From NCBI GenBank assembly GCA_023135215.1, contig JAGLTP010000134.1, positions 1 to 15,571 on the forward strand: a stretch of DNA of 15,571 bases, given 5' to 3'. Position 1 is the stretch's first letter, and each line of letters begins with the position of its first letter. The notes beneath the pieces are model-generated. The model ran no database searches. It saw nothing but the letters and a program-made list of their open reading frames with translations, and was not told the origin of the DNA. Made by a program: the position numbers and the translations under genes. This DNA comes from Candidatus Heimdallarchaeota archaeon (GTDB lineage: Archaea > Asgardarchaeota > Heimdallarchaeia > Heimdallarchaeales > Heimdallarchaeaceae). Below, piece after piece: positions 7,515 through 13,890 of this stretch.

Positions 7515-8321
7515 TTATAATATATTCAATAATTTGTGCATTTGAACTGATAATCCTATCTTATCAGGAGGGAGATGTTCTGCAGCTATTCCTGAAAGCT
7601 CAATTATTTGTTCCCATGTTGGTTGCAAGATTTTAGATTTAGCTGGTGGAGTAACAATTTGAATAACTATCGGTACCCCTATTTTACCACATAATCTTGC
7701 TATTACTTCAAAATCTTCTTTTCTTGAAGATTTAGATATTACAGTTTTTGCAAAGACTTTAGTGTTGTTCTTTAATATTTTACACATTTCAATCTCCCTC
7801 TCAACTAATAAATCCCACTTGAGTGATGCCTCTGCACTACGATCTTTAACATCAACACAAGCGAAATCAACTAAATGTGTAACTCGTTTCAAAAAGTCTA
7901 TATTATCGATATAAGCTGTTTCTAGATACGTCTTATAATTCTCTTTTTTGAGAAGAATAAGCAACTTTTCCAGAAATTCAGGCTGATGTAGAGGTTCTCC
8001 ACCAGTGAAGCTAATTGAATGCAAATCATTAGTTGTTAAGTTTCTTATGTTTTTCAATACATTTTCAGCTGTTACTGGGTTGTTTATGTTTACAAAGGAT
8101 TGTGAACCTGCTTTTCTTTCTATCAGGCATTGCTTAGGTTGATTTGCTTTTGCTTCCGGTGAATCACACCATATACAACCTTTTGTTCCTAGCAATCCTT
8201 GAGCGAGAGGACATCCTGCTAACCTAATGAAGATTTGTCGCAATCCATAACAGCTACCTTCTACTGAAGCTCCTTCTCCTTGGAAACTTGAAAATATCTC
8301 CTGTATATAACCCTGTGACAT
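7515..8321 (-). CDS. queE: 7-carboxy-7-deazaguanine synthase (radical SAM), atypical cluster motif
   Basis: Radical SAM enzyme that rearranges 6-carboxytetrahydropterin to 7-carboxy-7-deazaguanine. The N-terminus EIFSSFQGEG (8-17) is the QueE hallmark that binds substrate, followed by RQIFIRLAGC. The [4Fe-4S] ligands are C37, C49 and C52, spaced CX11CX2C instead of the radical SAM standard CX3CX2C; the extra loop reads PLAQGLLGTKG. A CX14CX2C variant is known in Burkholderia QueE, so lengthened loops are tolerated. SFTGGEP (104-110) binds the SAM amino group. At 268 aa it is longer than the roughly 210-240 aa of many QueE. It is the first gene of the operon and has a TATA box about 26 nt before the ATG, so the transcript is probably leaderless. 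Confidence 0.94.
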   Translation of the reverse strand: MSQGYIQEIFSSFQGEGASVEGSCYGLRQIFIRLAGCPLAQGLLGTKGCIWCDSPEAKANQPKQCLIERKAGSQSFVNINNPVTAENVLKNIRNLTTNDLHSISFTGGEPLHQPEFLEKLLILLKKENYKTYLETAYIDNIDFLKRVTHLVDFACVDVKDRSAEASLKWDLLVEREIEMCKILKNNTKVFAKTVISKSSRKEDFEVIARLCGKIGVPIVIQIVTPPAKSKILQPTWEQIIELSGIAAEHLPPDKIGLSVQMHKLLNIL

Positions 8322-8342
8322 TGTATTAATTTTTTCTCTAAT

Positions 8343-8353
8343 CTAAATAAGAA
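8343..8353 (-). promoter_or_regulatory. TATA box of the preQ0 operon
   Basis: Minus-strand TTCTTATTTAG is centred about 26 nt before the queE ATG (8321), the distance expected for initiation at the start codon. No preQ0 riboswitch-like structure can exist in a leader this short. Identical over 13 nt (AATTCTTATTTAG) to the gelsolin-like gene promoter. Confidence 0.6.
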
Positions 8354-8400
8354 TTCCTTATGCAGATAGAATTATCCCTCAATTCAGCAATACTATCTCC

Positions 8401-8904
8401 CTATAAGCTATATCTTCCGATTTGTTCAAATGTAGCATATTTTTCTTTATACTCTATAACTTTTCTTGCATATTCCTTTGGATCTCTCTTCATTAAATTG
8501 GCAGCAGTTGAATTAAGTGGATCATCAGGATTTGGATTACTCAAAATGAAACGAATGGATTCAATAACATCCACTAAATTATTAGCTGGTGTCCAATCGA
8601 CACCAAGAACACCAACACAAATTCTCGTATCAAAAACATTTGCATGAAAAACCTTGGTAAGCATTTTTACTTTTGGTGGTTTAAATGGATATTCTCTTGG
8701 TATATCAATTTCTAAAACAAACACCCCCCCCTCATACAAACCCGCTCCAAAGATAAATCCTCGCCATAGTAGAGTATTTCCATCAACTGGCTTAAATGTA
8801 GGTAATTCCTTTTTAAGCTCATTTGCTTCTATTGCGATTCTTGGCCAGAATTCATCTTCAGATAACATATACTCATAACCTTTGGCATTTGCTAATAATC
8901 TCAA
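8401..8904 (-). CDS. Ubiquitin-conjugating (E2) enzyme
   Basis: E2 proteins carry ubiquitin on a cysteine and pass it to a target or E3. The UBC fold is readable in order: the N-terminal helix (about 23-34), the YPFKPPKV loop (72-79), HAN (87-89) in place of the usual HPN with the Asn for the oxyanion kept, the catalytic C96 in RICVGVLGVDW, W104, and the NPNPDDPLN turn (123-131), then two C-terminal helices. All conserved landmarks are in place, so activity is likely. The Pro-to-Ala change in HPN is notable. The start is a TTG with AAAGGT 6 nt ahead; no ATG or GTG start lies upstream before an in-frame stop. The first in-frame ATG (residue 13) would remove a 12-residue extension not needed for the fold, so either start is possible. 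It lies 10 nt after the 54-aa ORF. No ubiquitin, E1, RING or Rpn11 gene is in the window. Confidence 0.93.
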   Translation of the reverse strand: MRLLANAKGYEYMLSEDEFWPRIAIEANELKKELPTFKPVDGNTLLWRGFIFGAGLYEGGVFVLEIDIPREYPFKPPKVKMLTKVFHANVFDTRICVGVLGVDWTPANNLVDVIESIRFILSNPNPDDPLNSTAANLMKRDPKEYARKVIEYKEKYATFEQIGRYSL

Positions 8905-8914
8905 GGTTATACCT

Positions 8915-9079
8915 TTAATAGACTCCTGATTTACCCTGTTGCATCTCTAACAATATCATAAGTACTGCTGAGATTAATCCTTTTTGATCTCCAGCTATCT
9001 TTCTGAATTCTTCTCTTTCTAGCATCAATGCAAGAGATCGCCATCTCACTAATAACTCTACGATATCTCTTTCGCTCAT
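8915..9079 (-). CDS. Small helical protein (54 aa) upstream of the E2 gene
   Basis: An ORF of 54 codons, ATG to TAA, reading MSERDIVELLVRWRSLAL and ending in GKSGVY. It has no recognised family. It is amphipathic and probably two helices (about 4-27 and 31-47), rich in Arg/Glu, with no Cys, no C-terminal Gly-Gly and no membrane segment, so it is not a ubiquitin-like modifier. Support for a real gene: GAGG lies 4 nt before the ATG, a TATA-like TTAATAAAT element is centred about 34 nt upstream (giving a leader of roughly 8 nt that just contains the GAGG), and the E2 gene follows after only 10 nt with its own AAAGGT. It therefore appears to be the leader gene of an E2 operon. Whether it acts with E2 is unknown. 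Confidence 0.65.
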   Translation of the reverse strand: MSERDIVELLVRWRSLALMLEREEFRKIAGDQKGLISAVLMILLEMQQGKSGVY

Positions 9080-9105
9080 TAGCCTCATTTATGAAAAGTT
9101 TGTTA

Positions 9106-9118
9106 GATTTATTAAGAT
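9106..9118 (-). promoter_or_regulatory. TATA box of the small-ORF/E2 operon
   Basis: Minus-strand ATCTTAATAAATC, centred about 34 nt before the ATG at 9079. It faces away from the promoter of the coiled-coil gene, so 9080-9228 is a divergent promoter region with no further gene visible. Confidence 0.5.
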
Positions 9119-9187
9119 TATGTAAGGTTAAAGTCTTATGAGTAAATGCTTTCTCTGGAGCTCATCTAACGCTTCCTATTCCAAAAG

Positions 9188-9200
9188 TTTTTTTATATAC
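9188..9200 (+). promoter_or_regulatory. TATA box of the coiled-coil protein gene
   Basis: TTTTTTTATATAC is the strongest TATA-like element of the window, centred about 34 nt before the ATG at 9229. It predicts a leader of about 8 nt. Confidence 0.6.
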
Positions 9201-9228
9201 AAAGTGTTCAATTTAGTTGTGAGAGTAA

Positions 9229-9828
9229 ATGAGTAGCCCAGAAGAAATGCTAGTTCAACTAATAAACTCAATAAACAAATTGTCGAATCTTGTGCAAAAT
9301 GTAAATGAAGCAATAAATAAGCTATCAACCCAGATATCAAAGCTAGATACTAAAATTGATGGAATGACAACTAAAAGAGGTAAAAAATCAGCTCCACCGC
9401 CTGCTGCAGTGGCAGCACCCTCCCCCGCCGCTGAATCAGCACCACCACCTGCCGCAGAGGCAACTCCACCTCCTCAAGAGTATGTATCACCAGGTGTTGA
9501 AGAAACAGGAGACGTTTCATCTTCAGATGCAGCAGATGCAGCTTTTTCCGCGGTTTCTGCAAAATTCAAACACATTACTCAAATGATAAGCCCTCAATCC
9601 AGTTGTGGCTCTATAACTAAAATGCTAGAGGAACTCAGAGATGAGGTAGAGACTCATGTTGGTATGTCACCAATGTTATATGAACTTAATTCTTGGGTTC
9701 AAAGAATAGGCAAAATGCCTGAGTCTGATATTCTCTTACCAGACGTGCATAGCGAGTTAGTTGAGAAACTGGATGATTGGCTAAATAGAGTAACAAAAGC
9801 TATTCATTTGAAGTATCAAGAGGGGTAA
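9229..9828 (+). CDS. Coiled-coil protein with Pro/Ala-rich linker and helical C-terminal domain
   Basis: No family recognised. Residues 1-45 form a predicted coiled coil with a heptad pattern of Leu/Ile/Val in MLVQLINSINKLSNLVQNV onwards, suggesting oligomerisation. Residues about 50-85 are a low-complexity linker with KRGKK followed by repeated APPPAA/ATPPP units. The matching DNA (about 9390-9480) is far richer in G+C than its surroundings. Residues about 98-199 form an Ala-, Ser- then Leu-rich helical domain with one Cys (C126). There are no membrane segments. The architecture (oligomerising helix, flexible linker, helical head) recalls scaffold proteins, but no function can be given. It is followed by the zinc-ribbon gene after 86 nt on the same strand. 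Confidence 0.85.
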   Translation: MSSPEEMLVQLINSINKLSNLVQNVNEAINKLSTQISKLDTKIDGMTTKRGKKSAPPPAAVAAPSPAAESAPPPAAEATPPPQEYVSPGVEETGDVSSSDAADAAFSAVSAKFKHITQMISPQSSCGSITKMLEELRDEVETHVGMSPMLYELNSWVQRIGKMPESDILLPDVHSELVEKLDDWLNRVTKAIHLKYQEG

Positions 9829-9914
9829 AGATTCCAACAAGGGTAATACCCTCATTAATATCGATATGATACTTATTTTTTAACATATCAAGAGGAATCT
9901 ATATACGAATTGGA

Positions 9915-10550
9915 ATGAATCTTAATGATATAAAGGGTGTTATAGAAATTCAGGGTGAAACATATGACCCAAGAGCAATTCTCCAAGCAATTTTAGATCA
10001 GGGATTAAAAATACAAATGACTAATGGCTCTCTATTAGTTGGAAGAACTTTCATTGATCCATCAGCAAATCTCCCCCCAGAGTTATCACCTTGCCCAATA
10101 ATAGATTATTGCAAAATTTATGATAAAGTAAAATATGATTCAGTCACTGCAGGTACACCACATCTTTCCTCCTTAGATTCAGAATCAAGTTTCTCCTCTT
10201 TGGATCTATTTTCATCTTCTCCGAATGAATCAAGTAGAACTTATAGAGACCGTATTGATGTAAATGATGAGGATATTGATATTAGAAACCTTTTCGCAGA
10301 CTCAACGCCTCATGAGCCTACATTGGATATGGATGATGATCTTGATTTTCAATATGATACGGATATAAAACCCAAACCATCGTTTGAATCCAGGGAAATG
10401 ATTGGTTTATCATCACCAACTCGTTATGGCACACCCAGTATAAAGCCAACTAAAATTCCTAAAAATCTAAAAGGTGGGTGCCCAGGATGCAAAAATACAA
10501 TTAACATTAACTGGAAACACTGTCCTTTTTGCGGTTATATGATGAACTAA
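9915..10550 (+). CDS. Protein with N-terminal domain, acidic disordered middle and C-terminal zinc ribbon
   Basis: No family recognised. Residues 1-50 look folded (GVIEIQGETYDPRAILQAIL followed by a beta-hairpin-like QMTNGSLLVGRTF). Residues about 80-180 are Ser/Asp-rich and almost certainly disordered, with runs such as DMDDDLD. Residues 187-206 form a zinc ribbon: GCPGC (C189, C192) and HCPFCG (C203, C206). Zinc ribbons at the end of a flexible acidic tail often serve protein-protein or nucleic-acid contacts. The gene follows the coiled-coil gene on the same strand and converges on radA, with only 17 nt between. No clear Shine-Dalgarno is present, so the start is less sure. Confidence 0.85.
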   Translation: MNLNDIKGVIEIQGETYDPRAILQAILDQGLKIQMTNGSLLVGRTFIDPSANLPPELSPCPIIDYCKIYDKVKYDSVTAGTPHLSSLDSESSFSSLDLFSSSPNESSRTYRDRIDVNDEDIDIRNLFADSTPHEPTLDMDDDLDFQYDTDIKPKPSFESREMIGLSSPTRYGTPSIKPTKIPKNLKGGCPGCKNTININWKHCPFCGYMMN

Positions 10551-10552
10551 TC

Positions 10553-10570
10553 AAGTTTCTTTAGAAACTA
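10553..10570. terminator. Possible two-way terminator between convergent genes
   Basis: Palindrome AGTTTCTTTAGAAACT (10554-10569) can pair over 6-7 bp and sits exactly where the zinc-ribbon gene and radA converge, overlapping the radA stop codon. There is no long T-run, so the call is tentative. Confidence 0.3.
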
Positions 10571-11881
10571 CTCGCTTCCTTCTACATCAACACATCCTTC
10601 AGGAGTAATAGCAAACACTGCTTCAGTTTCAGGAAGATATGGTGAATCATAAATACGAATAATTCTTTTTTCTCCCTTTGATTTTCGTAAATAAAATCTT
10701 GTAATTGCCCAATGACCCAAAATGTTCCCGCCTATTGCTTGTGTAGGATCTCCAAAAAACGCCGCAGGATTTGATTGAACTTGATTTGTAATTGCTATAG
10801 CAACATTATAAGTATCTGCTAATCTACCGAGTATACCAAGATGATAATTTATTGTTTGTTGCCTTTCCGCAAGTGTACCTCTACCTGCATATTCTGCTCT
10901 AAAGTGAGCTGTAGCTGAATCTAATGCTACTAATCCATACTCATCTTTATGATTGTAAAATAATTCCAACAATCTTTCAACCAAACTCATTTGATGATCA
11001 GAATTATATGCTCTTGCATATGTTATATCTCTTAGAACATCTTCGAATTTCTTCTCCCATCCTAAATCCTTCTGTAACTTACCATGAATAGCTTTTATTC
11101 TACTAGGAGAAAAGGTTCCCTCAGTATCAATAAAAACTGCTTTCTTATTTACTCCTCCTAGTTCTGAGGGTAGTTGTACAGTTACACAGAGTTGATGACA
11201 CAATTGTGATTTACCCGATCTAAAAGGACCAAACATTTCAACAGTTTCACCTAATCTCACCCCAGATACGTTTAATTCATCTATTGTTGTTAATGCATCT
11301 AATGATTTAATACCATAAGTAAACGCTGGTGCATCTCTTTGTTTCTCTAGAATGTCATATGCATTGATAAATTCAATTCCACCACGTAAATCTTTAAGAG
11401 AAACTTTGTATTTCTTTGCTGCTGCTGATGTTATTCCATATTTTTCTTCCAGTTCTCTAATTGGTGTAGTTTCAAGAAGATAGACATTCAGACCTTTTTC
11501 TCTTAACATATCAGCTGTGCCTTTTCCAATTCCAGGAATATCTTCCAAACTAATTTCTTCTTTGAAGAATTTGTATTTTGGAATCATTTCTGTTACTGTT
11601 GTTCGTATTTTTTTAGCAACAGCCCTCTGCACTCCTAAATCTTGAAGTTCAATCAATCTAGTGGTCATTAATTGTTCAATAGTTATTATCTCATTTTCAG
11701 TAAGAATATCGAGAGTTTTTTTACCTAAGCCTGGGATATCTTTTAGTTTCATTATTACTTCTTTTTCTGCTTTTTCTTCGCTTTCTTTTTGGGCTATTTC
11801 AATTAGGTGTTCTTCATATTCTTCTTCTATTTCTTTTGCATCTGGTTTGGCTGTTTCTTCCTGTTTCTTCTTACTCATCAT
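10568..11881 (-). CDS. radA: RadA/Rad51 family recombinase with tandem helix-hairpin-helix domains
   Basis: Forms filaments on single-stranded DNA and drives strand exchange in homologous repair. Domains: a Lys/Glu-rich helical N-terminus (1-42); HhH domain 1 (about 45-100, LKDIPGLGKKT); HhH domain 2 (about 110-165, LEDIPGIGKGT); the FxxA polymerisation motif FINA (171-174); and the ATPase core with Walker A GPFRSGKS (218-225), IDTEGTF (251-257), Walker B LVALDS (317-322), and the L2 region ending in GGNILGH. Typical RadA has a single HhH domain and about 320-350 aa, so this protein is extended by the extra domain and tail. The Arg in Walker A resembles eukaryotic Rad51 (GEFRTGKT) rather than the common archaeal GEFGSGKT. 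Two ATGs are adjacent (11881, 11878), with GGTG just ahead. A paralogue rather than the main RadA cannot be excluded. Confidence 0.93.
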   Translation of the reverse strand: MMSKKKQEETAKPDAKEIEEEYEEHLIEIAQKESEEKAEKEVIMKLKDIPGLGKKTLDILTENEIITIEQLMTTRLIELQDLGVQRAVAKKIRTTVTEMIPKYKFFKEEISLEDIPGIGKGTADMLREKGLNVYLLETTPIRELEEKYGITSAAAKKYKVSLKDLRGGIEFINAYDILEKQRDAPAFTYGIKSLDALTTIDELNVSGVRLGETVEMFGPFRSGKSQLCHQLCVTVQLPSELGGVNKKAVFIDTEGTFSPSRIKAIHGKLQKDLGWEKKFEDVLRDITYARAYNSDHQMSLVERLLELFYNHKDEYGLVALDSATAHFRAEYAGRGTLAERQQTINYHLGILGRLADTYNVAIAITNQVQSNPAAFFGDPTQAIGGNILGHWAITRFYLRKSKGEKRIIRIYDSPYLPETEAVFAITPEGCVDVEGSE

Positions 11882-11915
11882 TATGCACCAATGCTAATTC
11901 AAACAAGAGGTTAGA

Positions 11916-11925
11916 GTATATAAAG
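11916..11925 (-). promoter_or_regulatory. TATA box of radA
   Basis: Minus-strand CTTTATATAC is centred about 39 nt before the ATG at 11881, giving a predicted leader of about 13 nt that contains GGTG. Confidence 0.55.
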
Positions 11926-11998
11926 ATAATACTTAATATACTATCTAACTTTCCTAAATTTAACTTCTTCGAAGGGAGACCCCATTGTAAAAGTAAAG

Positions 11999-12024
11999 AA
12001 AAAAAGATTATTCTACCATCTTTT
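11999..12024 (-). terminator. Hairpin plus T-tract terminator after the adenosyltransferase gene
   Basis: Read on the minus strand, AAAAGAT (12024-12018) pairs with ATCTTTT (12008-12002) across a 9-nt loop, and the stem runs into a seven-T tract (12005-11999) followed by more T-rich sequence. It lies 30-55 nt past the gene's stop codon and before the radA promoter. Confidence 0.5.
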
Positions 12025-12053
12025 AGCACATAACATAAATTAAAAACATGCTT

Positions 12054-12563
12054 CTAGAAATCTATCCCTTTTCTAGCTTCAATACCTTTGTTATACGGAT
12101 GTTTTTTTTCATCAACATAGATTAAGTTGTCCGCTTTTTTTCTAATATTTAGAGGTATTTTTCTTCCGGTGATAATTATTTCCTCTGTTATAAATTTGAA
12201 TAGCGTTTGGATTTCTTTCCATCTCACAAGCTTAAAGAAAAGCGCTACACCTAACTCGTCTAATAACAGTATATTTCGTTTGTTAATCTCAAAAGAATCT
12301 TTCAATTTTTGAATGCCTATTTTAATGGAATTCCTAAAATCTCTTCTATTGCTTGTTTTAGTAAAGAACTCTTCTTTACCGAAATAAAACCATTCAATCG
12401 CATCATATTCTTTGAAAAAATAGCATTCCCCACAATTCTTTCCTGTTTTGAGAAATTGAGCAACAGTTATTTCTTTCTTCAGTAAAGACTGGAGATAGAT
12501 GTGTCCTAAAGAATAAGTTGTCTTGCCTTTCCCTTCACCATAGATTATTGTGAGTCTCACCAT
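12054..12563 (-). CDS. cobA: Corrinoid (cob(I)alamin) adenosyltransferase, CobA/BtuR type
   Basis: Transfers the adenosyl group of ATP to reduced corrinoids to make coenzyme B12. The 169-aa protein is almost only the core. It has the P-loop GEGKGKTT (9-16), LLLDEL (99-104), TGRKIP (132-137, the family's 'TGR.aP' motif), and the C-terminal KHPYNKGIEARKGIDF (154-169), close to the family's KHPF..GI.AQ.GIE signature. Typical CobA/BtuR is 170-200 aa, so this is a compact form. The chosen start is the ATG at 12563: GTGATC lies just ahead and a TATA-like element (12587-12600) is centred about 30 nt upstream. An in-frame TTG at 12617 would add 18 residues that include that promoter region. It stands alone, not in a B12 gene cluster. 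Confidence 0.92.
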   Translation of the reverse strand: MVRLTIIYGEGKGKTTYSLGHIYLQSLLKKEITVAQFLKTGKNCGECYFFKEYDAIEWFYFGKEEFFTKTSNRRDFRNSIKIGIQKLKDSFEINKRNILLLDELGVALFFKLVRWKEIQTLFKFITEEIIITGRKIPLNIRKKADNLIYVDEKKHPYNKGIEARKGIDF

Positions 12564-12586
12564 TATGATCACTAGAAGTTTTACAT

Positions 12587-12600
12587 TCTTAAATATTAAG
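12587..12600 (-). promoter_or_regulatory. TATA-like box of the adenosyltransferase gene
   Basis: Minus-strand CTTAATATTTAAGA lies about 30 nt before the ATG at 12563. It would be inside the gene if the longer TTG start were used, which argues for the shorter start. Confidence 0.45.
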
Positions 12601-12625
12601 CAGTTAAGCAAACGCAAAGGATTGT

Positions 12626-13087
12626 TTATGAGGTTTTTACTTCATCCTCTTCTTCCTCATTCTTCTGAACATCCTTTTTTTCTGAAATTTCTTTTTCTTG
12701 ATGCTTCTTTTCCTCTAAAAACTGTTTGGCTGTTTTATCATACATCTTTCCAGTTCCATCACAAACAGGACACATTTCCGTTCGAGCTTCTTTTCCTCTT
12801 CCAGCATCCACATATCCAGTTCCATGACAATAAGGACAATTAACTCCAATAACTCGCGCACCTCTTCTAGAATAGATAAAAGATAAAATTACAAAGAGAA
12901 TCCCTAAAACGATAAAAATGATTCCAGCATTTTCCAATCCTCTCCCCTCCCCTCCCTGTTCAGAAATTGAAGCCCCCCTATCATATGTATATAATCCTAC
13001 AATGAATAATATTGCACCTAAAAGGAACATTAAGTAATAAGTAACGTAAATCTTTAGATTGGAGGTTCTTCTGAATTTTTTACTCAT
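12626..13087 (-). CDS. Two-helix membrane protein with DnaJ-like CxxCxGxG zinc motifs
   Basis: A 153-aa protein with no full-length family recognised. Two membrane segments (about 13-34 and 54-73) are joined by a short Gly/Glu loop. The second is followed by a basic SRRGAR stretch, placing the C-terminal part in the cytosol by the positive-inside rule. There, CPYCHGTG (84-91) and CPVCDGTG (106-113) match the paired CxxCxGxG units of the DnaJ cysteine-rich domain; one zinc would be held by the four Cys. The tail (about 117-153) is charged, probably a helix ending in an acidic run (EEEED). DnaJ zinc domains bind unfolded proteins and act in disulfide chemistry, so a membrane-tethered chaperone-like or zinc-structural role is possible, but no J-domain is present. 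It lies 55 nt after the small GTPase gene on the same strand. Confidence 0.87.
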   Translation of the reverse strand: MSKKFRRTSNLKIYVTYYLMFLLGAILFIVGLYTYDRGASISEQGGEGRGLENAGIIFIVLGILFVILSFIYSRRGARVIGVNCPYCHGTGYVDAGRGKEARTEMCPVCDGTGKMYDKTAKQFLEEKKHQEKEISEKKDVQKNEEEEDEVKTS

Positions 13088-13142
13088 TGAAGTAAATTTT
13101 ATTCAAACGCTGAAAAACATTGCGTTCTTGTTTGACTAGCTA

Positions 13143-13694
13143 TTATCTACCAGAAGATCTTCTTCTGTAATTTACCATTGCTGATGCAACTAGTGCTGTA
13201 ACAAACTCCCCTACTCCTTCACCTGTTAAAGCTGAAGTCTCTCTATATCTACATCCTAATTTTCGACTTATACGCTCTGCATCTTCTCTGCTTATCTCAC
13301 GAACAACATCTGTTTTGTTTCCAACTAGAGTAATATCTACTTCACGATCTTGTTCACGTAGCTCTCTTATCCAATTAGCGCATTCTCTAAATGATTCCTT
13401 ACTTGAAACATCGAAAATAATAGCAGCAGCATTAGTACCTGGGTAAAGAAGTTTTCTTACAACACCGAATCTTTTCTGACCAGCCATATCATAAAATAAA
13501 GCTACGGCTTTCCCCTTTTTTGTTTTAAAAGAATATGAGTGAAATTCAGCTCCACAAGTTGGTTTATATTTTTGTGAGAAAGAATTTTCCGTTAATCTTT
13601 TACAAATTGACGTCTTGCCAGATTTACCAGGTCCACAAATAGCCAACTTATAGATATCATAATCTCTGAATTTTACTTGTATCCTAGAGCCCAT
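13143..13694 (-). CDS. Ras/Rab-like small GTPase
   Basis: A 183-aa molecular switch of the Ras superfamily, as expanded in Asgard archaea. All five G motifs are intact: G1 GPGKSGKT (21-28), G2 T46 in KPTCGAEF, G3 DMAGQ (69-73) with the catalytic Gln as in Ras Q61, G4 NKTD (126-129), and G5 ETSALTG (152-158). Intrinsic GTPase activity is therefore expected. The C-terminus is basic (RRRSSGR) with no Cys for prenylation, so any membrane contact would be electrostatic or through a partner. The nearest eukaryotic group (Rab, Arf or Ras) cannot be fixed by eye; the DxAGQ form and the WIREL helix look Rab/Ras-like, not Arf-like. A TTTTAAT box lies about 37 nt upstream. The 196 nt on the far side, to the next gene, hold only divergent promoters. 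Confidence 0.95.
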   Translation of the reverse strand: MGSRIQVKFRDYDIYKLAICGPGKSGKTSICKRLTENSFSQKYKPTCGAEFHSYSFKTKKGKAVALFYDMAGQKRFGVVRKLLYPGTNAAAIIFDVSSKESFRECANWIRELREQDREVDITLVGNKTDVVREISREDAERISRKLGCRYRETSALTGEGVGEFVTALVASAMVNYRRRSSGR

Positions 13695-13861
13695 TCAATG
13701 AGCACCATTTAAAACCCCTCAGATTTGATTAAAAGAGGGTGTAATACTAAGCACTTACGAGAAAAGTATCTTACTTCATTTAGGGGGATAATATTCTATA
13801 CGTAAGAAATTCACTTCTTCCATTGGTATAGAAGACCATAAATTATACTCGGTGGTTAATT

Positions 13862-13870
13862 CTTAAATAT
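13862..13870 (+). promoter_or_regulatory. TATA box of the hydroxyacyl-CoA dehydrogenase gene
   Basis: CTTAAATAT is centred 25 nt before the ATG at 13891, implying a leaderless transcript. It is preceded by CGGTGG, which is too far from the ATG to act as a Shine-Dalgarno. Confidence 0.5.
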
Positions 13871-13890
13871 GAAGATTCTAATTTAATAAT

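Noticed and set aside
8360..8647. 95-codon frame on the + strand opposite the E2 gene
   Set aside because: It mirrors the E2 coding sequence, has no promoter, and E2 motifs are unmistakable on the minus strand.
9390..9480. GC-rich block as a possible horizontally acquired insert
   Set aside because: The composition follows directly from Pro/Ala codons in the linker of a single intact gene; the flanking sequence is ordinary.
12054..12617. Longer adenosyltransferase starting at TTG 12617
   Set aside because: The extra 18 residues span a TATA-like promoter element, precede the P-loop unnecessarily, and the ATG at 12563 has a GTGATC site just ahead.
13741..13833. Several short inverted repeats (for example CTTACG/CGTAAG, TTCTATA/TATAGAA) between the GTPase and dehydrogenase genes
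   Set aside because: They are 6-7 bp in AT-rich DNA, interleaved and widely spaced, so chance is enough; no RNA family shape is seen.
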